From Chryseobacterium gilvum (GTDB taxonomy: Bacteria > Bacteroidota > Bacteroidia > Flavobacteriales > Weeksellaceae): a stretch of 64,000 nt of DNA. Shown in pieces: positions 42,414-52,179 of this stretch. How positions within the stretch are numbered: the first letter of the stretch is position 1; every line of letters starts with the position of its first letter. A program made the translations under genes and the position numbers. The notes under the pieces were generated by a model that had not been told where the DNA came from, did no database searches, and saw nothing but the letters and a program-made list of their open reading frames with translations. The DNA lies in assembly GCF_025628965.1 (NCBI RefSeq), contig NZ_JAOTEN010000003.1, positions 248,001 through 312,000 of the forward strand. Direction: 5' to 3'.

Positions 42414-43445
42414 TTAAGGATATTGCATTACATCTTCTCCGAATACCTCTTTACGGATCAGCGGTAATGTAGAAATCAGTTTTTTCAAGCCTTCTACACC
42501 CTGCTGTTCTGTATTATGAGAATGATAGTCTTCAATATGCGCTACTTCTTCTTCCCCTTCGGAAAAATACTGTGCATAGTTCAGGTCACGGTTATCTGCA
42601 GGAACACGGTAAAAATCTCCCATATCTTCCGCTTTAGCCATCTCTTCACGTGTACATAAGGTTTCGTACAGTTTTTCACCATGACGGGTTCCTATAACTT
42701 TTACAGGGACTTCTTTCCCGGTAAGCTCAATTAAGGCTTTTGCCAAGTCACCAATTGTTCCTGCAGGAGCTTTATTTACAAATAAATCTCCGGGATTTGC
42801 ATGTTCAAAAGCAAACAGAACCAAGTCTACGGCATCTTCCAATGACATAAAAAAACGTGACATATTCGGATCGGTAATCGTGATAGGTTCTCCTTTCTGA
42901 ATCTGATTTAAAAATAAAGGAATTACAGAACCTCTTGACGCCATCACATTCCCGTAACGCGTAAGGCAAACTACTGTTTCCGTTGTATTTCTGGATTCTG
43001 CTACGGCTACTTTTTCCATCATCGCTTTGGAAATTCCCATCGCGTTGATAGGATAGGCTGCTTTATCGGTAGATAGACAGATCACTTTCTGCACTTTATT
43101 AGCCGTAGCGGCACGAATTACATTCTGCGTACCTTCAACATTGGTTTTAACAGCCTGCATCGGGAAAAATTCACATGAAGGGACCTGTTTTAAAGCTGCG
43201 GCATGAAAAATATAATCTACCCCTCTTGTTGCCGGTTCTACACTTGAAAAATCTCTTACATCACCGATATAATATTTTATTTTATCGTTTTTGTACAAAT
43301 TTCTCATATCGTCCTGCTTCTTTTCGTCACGGGAAAAAATACGGATCTCTTTAAAATGATCAGTATGCAAAAATCTGTTTAATACGGCTGTTCCGAATGA
43401 GCCTGTACCTCCTGTTATAAGAAGTGTTTTATTTTGAATTTTCAT
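42414..43445 (-). CDS. capE: CapE-like UDP-GlcNAc 4,6-dehydratase/5-epimerase
   Basis: CapE starts UDP-L-FucNAc synthesis from UDP-GlcNAc. The 343-residue extended SDR protein has the NAD motif TGGTGSFG (11-18), HAAALKQVP (81-89) and the active site STDKAAYPINAMGISK, with M136 and K140 in place of the usual YxxxK, as in the inverting FlaA1/CapE dehydratases. Its C-terminal part ends VFGEDVMQYP. It overlaps the upstream GT4 stop by 17 bases and heads the order capE, cupin, capF, wecB. Confidence 0.93.
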   Translation of the reverse strand: MKIQNKTLLITGGTGSFGTAVLNRFLHTDHFKEIRIFSRDEKKQDDMRNLYKNDKIKYYIGDVRDFSSVEPATRGVDYIFHAAALKQVPSCEFFPMQAVKTNVEGTQNVIRAATANKVQKVICLSTDKAAYPINAMGISKAMMEKVAVAESRNTTETVVCLTRYGNVMASRGSVIPLFLNQIQKGEPITITDPNMSRFFMSLEDAVDLVLFAFEHANPGDLFVNKAPAGTIGDLAKALIELTGKEVPVKVIGTRHGEKLYETLCTREEMAKAEDMGDFYRVPADNRDLNYAQYFSEGEEEVAHIEDYHSHNTEQQGVEGLKKLISTLPLIRKEVFGEDVMQYP

Positions 43446-44559
43446 AATTTTTAATCAGTTTATTTATAATATTGAGATACTTATTCGTTCTATCCATGCT
43501 TGAGCCAAAACGTTTTAAATTTTCTGTTCCTTTACTTACCAAATTATTCCTGAGATGATCGTTATTCATTAATGAATGAATAGCAACTGCGTATGACTCA
43601 GCATTTGTAGGTTCACAAAAATAAGCAGAATCTCTGCAAATATCACGAGAAAATCCTAAATCTGATGCTACAATCGGTTTTTTCATCCGCATAGCTTCTA
43701 AATAGGTTGCCGAGAAAACCTCTAATAACGTAGGAATAAACACAATATCACTATGCATATATAATGACGGAATTTTTTCTAATTCTACTTTTCCCAAGTA
43801 TTCTATATTTTCATTAATTGCTTCAGGAAAATTCAGATCTTCTTTTTGAAGGGTAATGAGAAATTTAAAATCTTTTGATTTCAGCTTATTCCTGAGGATT
43901 TCAATAAGCTCAGGAAGGATCTGCATATTTTTGTGCGGATAATTGGCCGTTAAAAATAAAATATTGCAGGATGATGAGGGCAGACTTTCAAAATCAACCC
44001 AACATTCCGGTTTTAAAAAAATTTCATTCAGTGTATTTCCTACTGTAAAACTATCTTTTTTGAAGCGTTCTCTTTCCGTAAAGATTCTTCTTGCATTTTC
44101 TGTTTCAAAAACCAATGCATCAGAATATTTTTTGAAGCTGTAGATCTTTATTACCGACAGAATTCTATAGTAGAGATTTTCTTTGAATGAAGTAAGTTTG
44201 AAAAACGGAGAATCCGGATAAATAATAAAGGGAATGGCAAAACCTACCAGTTTTGGAAATCTACTTTTATGATATGAAGGCCCGAAAAGGGTAAAAATAC
44301 AGTCTGGTGCAATGGCGTTTTCGATTCTTTTTACACTTTTGATTCTTTTTGTTTTAGAATTTTCTTCAGTTTTGTTCAGGTTATAGAAAGTAAAATTATC
44401 CGGAAAGATCTCATCTCCAATAATATTGGCGCAATTGACAGACTGGATCACGTGAAATTCATCCGAGAGATTACTTTTCTTTAAATCTCTTAAAAATGAT
44501 GCGGCCACCTGTAAGCCGCCTCCTGCGAAAAGATTAGAATTATCTATAATCAATTTCAT
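43429..44559 (-). CDS. glycosyltransferase family 4
   Basis: The 376-residue GT-B protein begins MKLIIDNSNLFAGGGLQVAASFL, with the glycine-rich acceptor loop, and carries the donor motif EVFSATYLEAMRMKKPIVAS with the E(x7)E pattern. A SSSCNILFLTANYPHKN segment marks the domain boundary. It overlaps the neighbouring genes at both ends (four bases upstream, 17 downstream), so translation is probably coupled. It is one of several repeat-unit transferases in the main locus; specificity unknown. Confidence 0.86.
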   Translation of the reverse strand: MKLIIDNSNLFAGGGLQVAASFLRDLKKSNLSDEFHVIQSVNCANIIGDEIFPDNFTFYNLNKTEENSKTKRIKSVKRIENAIAPDCIFTLFGPSYHKSRFPKLVGFAIPFIIYPDSPFFKLTSFKENLYYRILSVIKIYSFKKYSDALVFETENARRIFTERERFKKDSFTVGNTLNEIFLKPECWVDFESLPSSSCNILFLTANYPHKNMQILPELIEILRNKLKSKDFKFLITLQKEDLNFPEAINENIEYLGKVELEKIPSLYMHSDIVFIPTLLEVFSATYLEAMRMKKPIVASDLGFSRDICRDSAYFCEPTNAESYAVAIHSLMNNDHLRNNLVSKGTENLKRFGSSMDRTNKYLNIINKLIKNYENSK

Positions 44560-45692
44560 TTTTTTATTTTTTGTAAAAATGAGATTAGATTTTCAGCTGC
44601 TTTTTTTCTTGTAAATGATGCTGAAGCAATTCTGAAAGATTGTTCACCCATTTCCTCTAACTGAGCTCTACTTGTTTCTGCAACAGTATTAATACTTTTC
44701 GTCAGATGTTCCTGAGTGATTTCGCTGATAATCCAGCCATTTTCATTGTTGGGAATCAATTCCTTTGAATTCCCTGCTTTTGAAGAAATGAGAAGTGCTT
44801 TTTTTAGAAATGCAGCTTCTATGGGGCTTAAAGGATTCGGGTCAGACTTGGTAGGAAGTGCAAATACATCTGCTGCAACCAGATATTCTCTCACCTCTTT
44901 TGCTTCAAGCTGACCGGTAAGCATATAATGATCTGAAAGCCGGTCTTCTTTTATTTTCTGCTGTAATGTTTCGTAGAACTCTCCGGTTCCAATCTGTACG
45001 ACATACAGGTTTTCAATATTGGATTTTTTGAAAGCTTCGTAAAACTCTAAAACCCCTTTTCGCTGATCTAATGATGAGACCAAAACAATAATAGTTTTAT
45101 CTGAAGGCAGGTTTTTTCTGTTTCTGCTCTCTGCTTTGGAATCACTCTCAGAAAGTGAGAAAAATTCTTCATCTACCGTATTGGGTAAAAAATCTGCAAT
45201 AGCATCTGTATTATAGTGATGAATATATTCTTTTGATTTTAAATTGGGAACTACAAAATAATCAATGTTGCGTAATATTTTTTTTCTTAAATAATCCACG
45301 TATTGATTAGAGCGTACCTGTGCGTCAATATGTCCTTCACTCCAGAATAAAACAGGGATGTTTATGTTCTTTTTATTAAGAAGAACATTGATTGTTGCGG
45401 GAGCATTCCAGCTTCCTGCAAGCAATACCCAATCGGGCTTAAGCTTTTTCAGGCAGGAAATAAGCCCAAAATTAATATGAGGATAAAAGCCTTTAAATTC
45501 CGGATGAAAACCTTTTAAAAAAGTATAAGGGTAGGTATTTTCATCGGGATTAAATTTCCAATGTCTTCCGGTTTCTGTTTTTGCACAATAAATAACATGA
45601 AGGGAATCGCCCTTTTTCAACAATTCCTGATTCAGGATATTAAAAAAAGCGGTTCTATACGGCGTTGGTATGTTGGTTACTATTGCTAACAT
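44556..45692 (-). CDS. glycosyltransferase family 4
   Basis: The 378-residue protein begins MLAIVTNIPTPYRTAFFNIL, typical of GT4 enzymes that read the 'TPYR' motif, and has the donor-side segments IIVLVSSLDQRKGVLEF and PNPLSPIEAAFLKKALLIS. Its start lies 38 bases inside the polymerase gene and its stop overlaps the next GT by four bases. It should add one sugar in the cytoplasm to the repeat unit of the main locus. Confidence 0.86.
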   Translation of the reverse strand: MLAIVTNIPTPYRTAFFNILNQELLKKGDSLHVIYCAKTETGRHWKFNPDENTYPYTFLKGFHPEFKGFYPHINFGLISCLKKLKPDWVLLAGSWNAPATINVLLNKKNINIPVLFWSEGHIDAQVRSNQYVDYLRKKILRNIDYFVVPNLKSKEYIHHYNTDAIADFLPNTVDEEFFSLSESDSKAESRNRKNLPSDKTIIVLVSSLDQRKGVLEFYEAFKKSNIENLYVVQIGTGEFYETLQQKIKEDRLSDHYMLTGQLEAKEVREYLVAADVFALPTKSDPNPLSPIEAAFLKKALLISSKAGNSKELIPNNENGWIISEITQEHLTKSINTVAETSRAQLEEMGEQSFRIASASFTRKKAAENLISFLQKIKK

Positions 45693-46917
45693 ATTGTTTT
45701 TTATAAAATAATTTTAGAGTAATGAGCAGAAAAACCAGTAAGGTAACATTCTGAGGCAAATATCCCCGGGTAATTTCCTGAAACATTACCATTGCAATCA
45801 GTACAATGATTACACGGTCTCTGGGTACATTCAGATCTGTTTTTTTAGAAATATATCCCAGAAATATTCCTAGTACAGTCATAAAAAATATGATCCCGAA
45901 AAGACCGAAGGCGATATAATATTCAATGACATTAGAAACGGCAGCTCCAGCATACCTTCCTTCTTTAGAATTAAATGAACTTTTAATGATATTCATCTGA
46001 GGAATTTCCGGCTTCTTATTTCCTTCAAAAAAAGTTGCCGGGATAATTCTTACCAAGATATGGACAAACATAGATTCTCCGTAATCATACTCCACATTAT
46101 TATTTCTCATATGATTGACGATCATCATTTCGGTTTTGTAATTATCAGTCTGATGCATAACCAATTGATATGGAGACAATCCATTTTCTACTTTTGACTC
46201 AAAGGTTACATCACTGAATTCTAATGTTTTAAGCGCGGTTCTGTTTAAAGTAATAAAATTAATTGCATATGAAATTGCCATCCCTATAAAAATCCATTTT
46301 ATAATAGTTTTACCAGAAAGTTTATTGGTGATTACAAAATGATAAATAATGCCTATGATGAACAATAATATTCTGTATCTGAACCCTAAGATCATATAAC
46401 AAAGCAGGGATGCTGCCAAAAGGACCCACAGCCAAGGTTTGTTGAATTTTTTCTCATAAATTAAAATGATAAATGCTATGATAAGAGAATCTCCCAGAAA
46501 AACCAAATAATTGAAAAAACCTCCACCATAAACACCCTCACTTACATTCCGCCCGATCATTGAGACCAATGATAAAAAGAAGAGCCACATGTAGTATTTA
46601 TAATTGGGATTTAAAACAAATTTTTTTCTTTTATCAGAAATTCTTTTTTTAGAAAACCTAAAAGCAAGACCATACCCTGTTAGCAAGCAGAAAATCCCGA
46701 TAGAATATAAATCTAAAGTGTCATAAAATCCATCAAAAAAATTACCGCCAAGATGGGTATATTTATTAAGATTGACAGAATTCAAAGGCCCCAGAAAAAA
46801 ACATATAAAATAAATAAGTAAAATAAATAAAATAAGAAAATGTTTGCGAAAATCTCTCGCAACCATTAGAAGACCTAATAAAAATAAACTTCCTAATATA
46901 TAAAACTCCATTTTCAC
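45655..46917 (-). CDS. Wzy-like oligosaccharide repeat-unit polymerase
   Basis: The 420-residue protein has ten or more hydrophobic helices (for example FYILGSLFLLGLLMVA, and IFFMTVLGIFLGYIS near the C-terminus) and a large polar loop around residues 225-300. It matches the oligosaccharide repeat unit polymerase group by topology and by its location among glycosyltransferases. It would link repeat units on the outer face of the inner membrane. The start overlaps the upstream GT4 stop as ATGA; MEFYIL two codons on is an alternative start. Confidence 0.75.
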   Translation of the reverse strand: MKMEFYILGSLFLLGLLMVARDFRKHFLILFILLIYFICFFLGPLNSVNLNKYTHLGGNFFDGFYDTLDLYSIGIFCLLTGYGLAFRFSKKRISDKRKKFVLNPNYKYYMWLFFLSLVSMIGRNVSEGVYGGGFFNYLVFLGDSLIIAFIILIYEKKFNKPWLWVLLAASLLCYMILGFRYRILLFIIGIIYHFVITNKLSGKTIIKWIFIGMAISYAINFITLNRTALKTLEFSDVTFESKVENGLSPYQLVMHQTDNYKTEMMIVNHMRNNNVEYDYGESMFVHILVRIIPATFFEGNKKPEIPQMNIIKSSFNSKEGRYAGAAVSNVIEYYIAFGLFGIIFFMTVLGIFLGYISKKTDLNVPRDRVIIVLIAMVMFQEITRGYLPQNVTLLVFLLITLKLFYKKQYVSNSNQHTNAV

Positions 46918-48134
46918 TTTTTATAATAAAGACTTTTAAGATCAGTAATTATTTGCGCCCTGAAAGTTTTCCAATTTAGCTTTTCAGAGGTTTGAAATCC
47001 TGCATCTCCTATTATTTGAACCCTTTCAGGATGATTAATCAGCATCTGTATTTTTTCTCTAATTGCAGCATGGTTTCTTATGGGTATCAAAAATCCGTTT
47101 TCCCCATCAATAATAATATCTGCCGCAATTGTATTTTCTGATGCAATTACCGGAATTCCTGTAGCCATTGCCTCAAGAATCACCTGCCCGAAACCTTCTA
47201 CCAGCGAAGGTAATACAAAACAATGAGAATTCTGTAAAATAGAAATCATCTCGTCATGCGGTATGTTTTTATGTATGCTGACTTTTACCCTATACTTGCT
47301 GATCAGGTCCATATCAAAAATACCTCTACCAATAATATGAAGTTCTACATTCGGAAGGCCATCCAGCGCTTCCAGCAAATAGGTAATTCCTTTTCTCTGG
47401 TTTAAACTTCCTATAAAAACTACTTTAAAAACCGATCCATTTTCACGTATTTCTCTTTTTTCATAAGGATAAAAAGAGGTATCAACTCCGTATGGAATGA
47501 CTTTAATACGATCTTTTGAAACCCGTTCGTTTAGTAAAGATTTTGCAGTAACGCCGCTAGCGCAAATAATATGATCTGCCAGATGAATCTCTGTCGAAAG
47601 GTGTTCTAAAATTTCATCAGAAACCGAAAACTCATATTCCTGCAGTAATGATTTTCTGGAAATGGGATTAATCTCCATTTCTTCCGTTAATATTTTTTTT
47701 ACAAATGCAGTATGCGGATGAAACTGAAATAAAACCTTAGGATGTATCTTATTTCCTTCAAAGGCATATTTTGCATAGGTATTCATACTTAGAACCGGTA
47801 TGCCATGCTTCACTGAAAGTTTTTTGGCAGCATTTCCCAATGCTTTGTCCTTATGTGTACTGTATTTGATATTTCGGGTAAGAATATATAATATTTCGTA
47901 AAATATGGACAGGTAACTGATAAAAACCAATGTGCTGCTTAAACCCGGTTTGTATCTTTTTAAAAATTTGGACTGAATCGATTTTGGTAAAATTTTTATC
48001 AAATTACCTATAAGAATACTATCGTATGGTGCATAAAAATCTGTAACCAGAAACTTTAGGGCATTTTCTTCAGCAAGCGCCAAAGCCACCTGATAATCGT
48101 CTCTTCTACCTGCATGCACTACGATATATTTCAT
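46914..48134 (-). CDS. glycosyltransferase family 4
   Basis: The start at 48134 gives a 406-residue protein (MKYIVVHAGRRDDYQVALAL) whose ATG overlaps the acetyltransferase stop as ATGA; a longer frame from 48176 is not family-like. The donor domain has VVFIGSLNQRKGITYLLEAL and EGFGQVILEAMATGIPVIAS, the standard GT4 motif. The N-terminal half is long with a hydrophobic stretch near residue 75 that might touch the membrane. Sugar specificity is unknown. Confidence 0.86.
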   Translation of the reverse strand: MKYIVVHAGRRDDYQVALALAEENALKFLVTDFYAPYDSILIGNLIKILPKSIQSKFLKRYKPGLSSTLVFISYLSIFYEILYILTRNIKYSTHKDKALGNAAKKLSVKHGIPVLSMNTYAKYAFEGNKIHPKVLFQFHPHTAFVKKILTEEMEINPISRKSLLQEYEFSVSDEILEHLSTEIHLADHIICASGVTAKSLLNERVSKDRIKVIPYGVDTSFYPYEKREIRENGSVFKVVFIGSLNQRKGITYLLEALDGLPNVELHIIGRGIFDMDLISKYRVKVSIHKNIPHDEMISILQNSHCFVLPSLVEGFGQVILEAMATGIPVIASENTIAADIIIDGENGFLIPIRNHAAIREKIQMLINHPERVQIIGDAGFQTSEKLNWKTFRAQIITDLKSLYYKK

Positions 48135-48643
48135 ATGGATCTTTTCTTTAAAAATTTCGCAGGAATACCACCCCAAATCTCGCCTTCTGGAATATCTTTT
48201 GTGACCACGGCTCCTGCAGCAACCACTGCGTGATCACCTACTTTCACACCCTGCAGGATAATACAGTTCGCAGCCAGCCATACATGATTTCCAATTTCTG
48301 CTCTCCCTTTACTTTTCACAAAAGATTTGCTGTCATAAGTACTTGGATGAGTAGAATAATTATCGGCATCGTGCTCTTCCAGACCAATTTTAACGCCTGG
48401 TGCAATGCTGCAGTAAGATCCTACGGTTGCGTGCTGAATATATGCATCGGTCATATAAGTATGTTCTCCAATAACCGCCTCATCCAGGACTACGGAATTT
48501 CCGAAAACCGAGCAATTTTTCAAAGCGGCTTTTTTAGAAACATATGATGATGTCACTACTCTCACTCCTTTCATATTCCAAAAGAAGTAGCCTGTCATTT
48601 TTGACAGTGAATTGTATATATCAGACAGTAAAAATTTCATCAA
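48131..48643 (-). CDS. hexapeptide-repeat acetyltransferase
   Basis: The 170-residue protein is a left-handed beta helix of the CatB/Xat group: hexapeptide repeats around YVSKKAALKNCSVFGNSV and AVIGEHTYMTDAY, the catalytic-histidine segment EEHDADNYSTHPS, and the closing part WLAANCIILQGVKVGDHAVVAAGAVVTKDIP. Such enzymes place O-acetyl groups on glycan sugars or nucleotide sugars. It lies between two GT4 genes, so a decoration of the main repeat unit is likely. Confidence 0.85.
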   Translation of the reverse strand: MMKFLLSDIYNSLSKMTGYFFWNMKGVRVVTSSYVSKKAALKNCSVFGNSVVLDEAVIGEHTYMTDAYIQHATVGSYCSIAPGVKIGLEEHDADNYSTHPSTYDSKSFVKSKGRAEIGNHVWLAANCIILQGVKVGDHAVVAAGAVVTKDIPEGEIWGGIPAKFLKKRSI

Positions 48644-48652
48644 ACAATTTAA

Positions 48653-49735
48653 TTATGGGTTAATTCTTTTTTTGCTTAAAAGTTCTTCGTAAAACGTCAG
48701 TGTTTTTTCTGTCATTGAAGAAATTGAGAATTTCTTTGCTCTTTGAAACGCATTTTCGCTGTATATTTTCCAGCGTTCTGTATTAAAGACATTATCAATC
48801 TCTTTCGCTAAATCGATAGGGTTGTTATCCTGTATCATGATCCCTGTTACATCATTCTGGTGCATATCAATAAGGCCACCTTCTACATTAAAGCTGAAAA
48901 TAGGAATCCCAACAGATAAGGCTTCCAAGACATTATAAGGAAAGCATTCTTTCCTTGAAAGCATTAAAAAACCCTGAGCGTTAAGAAGTTCCGGTATTAC
49001 ATCTTTCTTCCATCCTGCAAATGTCACATATTGTGAAAGTGAGTGTTCTGCTATTGTTTTTTCTATTTTGCGGATATATTCTGTATCGTCCACATCTCCT
49101 TCGCCTACTAATGTAAGATGAAAGATGCGGCTGCTGTTTTTTATGAGATAATGAATAATTTCTATCGCGAGATCCGGCTGCTTATCCTGCGCAAGCCTTG
49201 ATACCATGATTAAATTAATGACTTCTTCCGGTTTTTTATAAAGATTTTCGTTAAAATTGACAATTCCGTTATTGATAATTTTTCTTTCTGAAAAGGGTAA
49301 ATAATTGATGTTTCTATAATATCTTTCTACATTTTCAGACAAATAGATGACCCCATCAATAATTTTACTGAAAAACTTATTCACTTGACGGTTTTGGTCT
49401 AACTGATGAATCGTATATATTATTTTACCGTTATAAAAAGTAAGCGGCAATACACTTAGAAAAGGGATGACGTTCAAGTGAATAATATCTGGTTTGAGGG
49501 TACGGATGATTTTATAAAAGGAATAATTCATTTTAAGATCTCTTCCGTTTTTTCCGTTCAGCTCATAAATTTTTATATTTTTAGATCTCAAAAATCCGAT
49601 ATCATCATTTTTTATTTTATAAAATACCAGCAGCGAAACCTCAATATTTTTTTCAGATAAATTCACTGCCAAATCGTGTACATATTTCTCAATGCCACCC
49701 ATATAATATCTTCCTGTACAGAGTAATACTTTCAC
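48653..49735 (-). CDS. glycosyltransferase family 4
   Basis: The 360-residue GT-B protein begins VLLCTGRYYMGGIEKYVHDLA with the acceptor-side glycine-rich loop and has NLIMVSRLAQDKQPDLAIEI and CFPYNVLEALSVGIPIFSF in the donor domain. The pattern fits retaining GT4 enzymes. It is nine bases upstream of the acetyltransferase gene in the same unit. It probably adds one sugar to the main repeat unit; which one is not readable. Confidence 0.86.
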   Translation of the reverse strand: MKVLLCTGRYYMGGIEKYVHDLAVNLSEKNIEVSLLVFYKIKNDDIGFLRSKNIKIYELNGKNGRDLKMNYSFYKIIRTLKPDIIHLNVIPFLSVLPLTFYNGKIIYTIHQLDQNRQVNKFFSKIIDGVIYLSENVERYYRNINYLPFSERKIINNGIVNFNENLYKKPEEVINLIMVSRLAQDKQPDLAIEIIHYLIKNSSRIFHLTLVGEGDVDDTEYIRKIEKTIAEHSLSQYVTFAGWKKDVIPELLNAQGFLMLSRKECFPYNVLEALSVGIPIFSFNVEGGLIDMHQNDVTGIMIQDNNPIDLAKEIDNVFNTERWKIYSENAFQRAKKFSISSMTEKTLTFYEELLSKKRINP

Positions 49736-49758
49736 AATTTTTAATTTAAATGATATAA

Positions 49759-50682
49759 TTAAGCCAGTTTATAATACAGTTCAACGGGCAGCCTTAAAGT
49801 TCTGAATAAAATTTTCGTGGGAACCGAAGCTTTACTTTCAGCAAAGAGATTCTTTAAAAAATAATCATATTCTGTAATATTCTTTTGGAATGAAGATACG
49901 TGATCTTTAATATATTTTTCAAAAATAATTTTTTCAGTTCTAAAAAACGGGTGGATATATAGTGCATTTTTACCTGATGAATACGTAGATTTTCCATGAA
50001 TTCTGTAATAAATCAAAGCTTCATCGATGTAATGAAATTTTGTTCCGTTTTTGGTTATTTTTAACCAATACGGCCAGTCTTCACAGTTTGGGATAGTTTC
50101 GTCCAAATTTCCGTTTCTTTCAAACAGGGATTTTTTCATTATTACAGATGGTGCATTGATGGGACACGCCATTGATAATATGTGAAACTGTTTTTCTGAA
50201 CTTACATCCCTGTTTAATTTTTTTTCATCATCAGAGGTGGGATACATCAGTTTCTTTGAACCGTCATTTTCTTTGCTGAATTTGATAACGGGACTGTGGA
50301 TAATTTCACAATCAGGGTGATTTTTACTATACCCCATCATTTTTTCGATGTATTCTTCTGCAAGTAAATCATCTCCAGCAATAAGCTTGATCCAGCTGCC
50401 TTTTGAAGCGTTGAAACCCCGGTTGCAATTGGCAGGAATTCCGGTGTTTTTTTCAACAGTGATCACTTGCATTGCAGAAAATCTTTTTTCATTGTCTCGA
50501 AACCAATTGTTGCACAATTCTATTGTACTGTCTTTAGAACCGTCATCAGAAACAATAAGCTCTATGCTTGGATAGGTTTGCTTTTTGATACTTTCAAGAG
50601 TTTCAATAATAAATTCTGATGAATTGTATGTGATAACAACTACAGAAACCAATGGCATTTTATCAAAATTGTTTTCCAGCAT
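49759..50682 (-). CDS. glycosyltransferase family 2
   Basis: The 307-residue GT-A protein has VSVVVITYNSSEFIIETLESI, the nucleotide motif SDDGSKDST and the metal-binding LIAGDDLLAEEYI. The C-terminal third contains NCEDWPYWLKI, the acceptor-side ED motif of this family. Its ATG follows the flippase stop by three bases. An inverting transfer of one sugar in the cytoplasm is expected. Confidence 0.87.
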   Translation of the reverse strand: MLENNFDKMPLVSVVVITYNSSEFIIETLESIKKQTYPSIELIVSDDGSKDSTIELCNNWFRDNEKRFSAMQVITVEKNTGIPANCNRGFNASKGSWIKLIAGDDLLAEEYIEKMMGYSKNHPDCEIIHSPVIKFSKENDGSKKLMYPTSDDEKKLNRDVSSEKQFHILSMACPINAPSVIMKKSLFERNGNLDETIPNCEDWPYWLKITKNGTKFHYIDEALIYYRIHGKSTYSSGKNALYIHPFFRTEKIIFEKYIKDHVSSFQKNITEYDYFLKNLFAESKASVPTKILFRTLRLPVELYYKLA

Positions 50683-50685
50683 ACA

Positions 50686-52167
50686 TCATGGTTTTTTACG
50701 TGAAAATTTCTGCATTATAAAGCTCTTTATATCGAGCCTTTTGTTTAGGTGGTGATAGCTGTAGGCTGCATTGAGTAAAAACAAAATGATGGAGCTTCCG
50801 TACGCTATGTACTGATTGGATATATAAAAACTAAAAAAAACAAGAAGTATAAATGCAAGTGAAATGAAGAAAAAACGACTGCTTTCTTTATCTATTTTAA
50901 AATTGTATAGCTTTCTGGTAGTTATAATTATCGCAGTAAAATAAATAATATATAAAGCTAAATACCCTATAGCAAGACCAAATAAACCATAAAAATAATA
51001 TAAAATTAAACTCAGGATAAGATTGAATAAATTTCCTACAAGTCCTTCCATAATTAAATATGTTTTTCTATCATTTTTTGCGAAAGAGATATATCCCATA
51101 CAATAGGATGCCAACTGAAAAAATGACCCAAAAGCTATAAATCTAATAAAATCGGTAATGGCAAAAAAATCTTTGGTCAGCAAAATTTTAATTAAAAGCG
51201 GAGAGGTAATAATCATAATGATCAGTAAAGGCGTTGCAAGCAGCAAAACTATTTCAGTCTGTTCGTTTACTACTTTATTTACTGCGTCTGTATCTGAAGA
51301 AACGGCAGCAAGCCTTGGAAAGTAATCTACTCCAAGTGAGGCTAAAATGAAACCCACATACTGACCACTGATGCTCATGGCAGCAGCATAAAGACCTACA
51401 TCTTTTACATTACCGATTCTAGCGACACCTACACTTATAAGATATTTTACCAATAACCCTACAAGAATAGAAAAAACCAGCATCAATCCTAATTTCATCA
51501 TTTGTTTGCCTTCCTGCCAAACTTCCCGATTAGTGATTTTCAGTTTTATTTTGGGAATCTTGCGGTAATAATACCATGATAAAGTTAAACTGCTCAATGC
51601 TGTGATAATCATTGTAGGAACAATCCCATTTATCCCGAAGAAATAATAGAACGGAATTGAAATGATAACCCCCGCTAAAGTACCATAAAACCCCGATTTA
51701 ATTATAAAATTAACTCTTCTTAATCCTCTCATTACAGTTTGTTGGCCTTTTGAAAGAGTGGTAAAAAATACAAAAAGAGAGAGCAATAGATAGGAGACGG
51801 TATAATGGTAGTTTCCAAACGTAAAATGACTCAAGAGAGGAGAAAACACTGCCGAAATCATTGCGCCCAATAATGCCGTATAGAAAAACAGTTTTTGTAC
51901 TATGGTAACCGTTCTGTTGGTTTGCTCTTCGTTTTCAGTTTCATGGGCCTCCGAAAGGCTACGCACTGCACTAAGATCCAGCCCCAAATCATTGAAAGTG
52001 GTAATCAAATTCATTGTTGTAAGTAAAAGATTATTAATCCCTATTCCTACCGGTCCCAAATAAACAGCAATAAATTTGCCTTTAATCAGATTAAGAAAAA
52101 TAGTAATTATTTGTAATCCTCCAAAAGCAAGTGTGTTTTTAAAAGTTGATTTATATGATTTTTCCAA
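50686..52167 (-). CDS. Wzx-type O-antigen flippase
   Basis: The 493-residue protein has 12 to 14 membrane helices and the MOP-type opening STFKNTLAFGGLQIITIFLNL then KGKFIAVYLGPVGIGI, close to WzxE/O-antigen translocases. It should flip the lipid-linked repeat unit of the main locus. Basic residues cluster at the C-terminus (FSRKKP). It lies between an unknown transferase-like gene and a GT2 gene. The other flippase of the window is only distantly similar in its opening region. Confidence 0.9.
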   Translation of the reverse strand: MEKSYKSTFKNTLAFGGLQIITIFLNLIKGKFIAVYLGPVGIGINNLLLTTMNLITTFNDLGLDLSAVRSLSEAHETENEEQTNRTVTIVQKLFFYTALLGAMISAVFSPLLSHFTFGNYHYTVSYLLLSLFVFFTTLSKGQQTVMRGLRRVNFIIKSGFYGTLAGVIISIPFYYFFGINGIVPTMIITALSSLTLSWYYYRKIPKIKLKITNREVWQEGKQMMKLGLMLVFSILVGLLVKYLISVGVARIGNVKDVGLYAAAMSISGQYVGFILASLGVDYFPRLAAVSSDTDAVNKVVNEQTEIVLLLATPLLIIMIITSPLLIKILLTKDFFAITDFIRFIAFGSFFQLASYCMGYISFAKNDRKTYLIMEGLVGNLFNLILSLILYYFYGLFGLAIGYLALYIIYFTAIIITTRKLYNFKIDKESSRFFFISLAFILLVFFSFYISNQYIAYGSSIILFLLNAAYSYHHLNKRLDIKSFIMQKFSRKKP

Positions 52168-52179
52168 AATAAATTTAGT

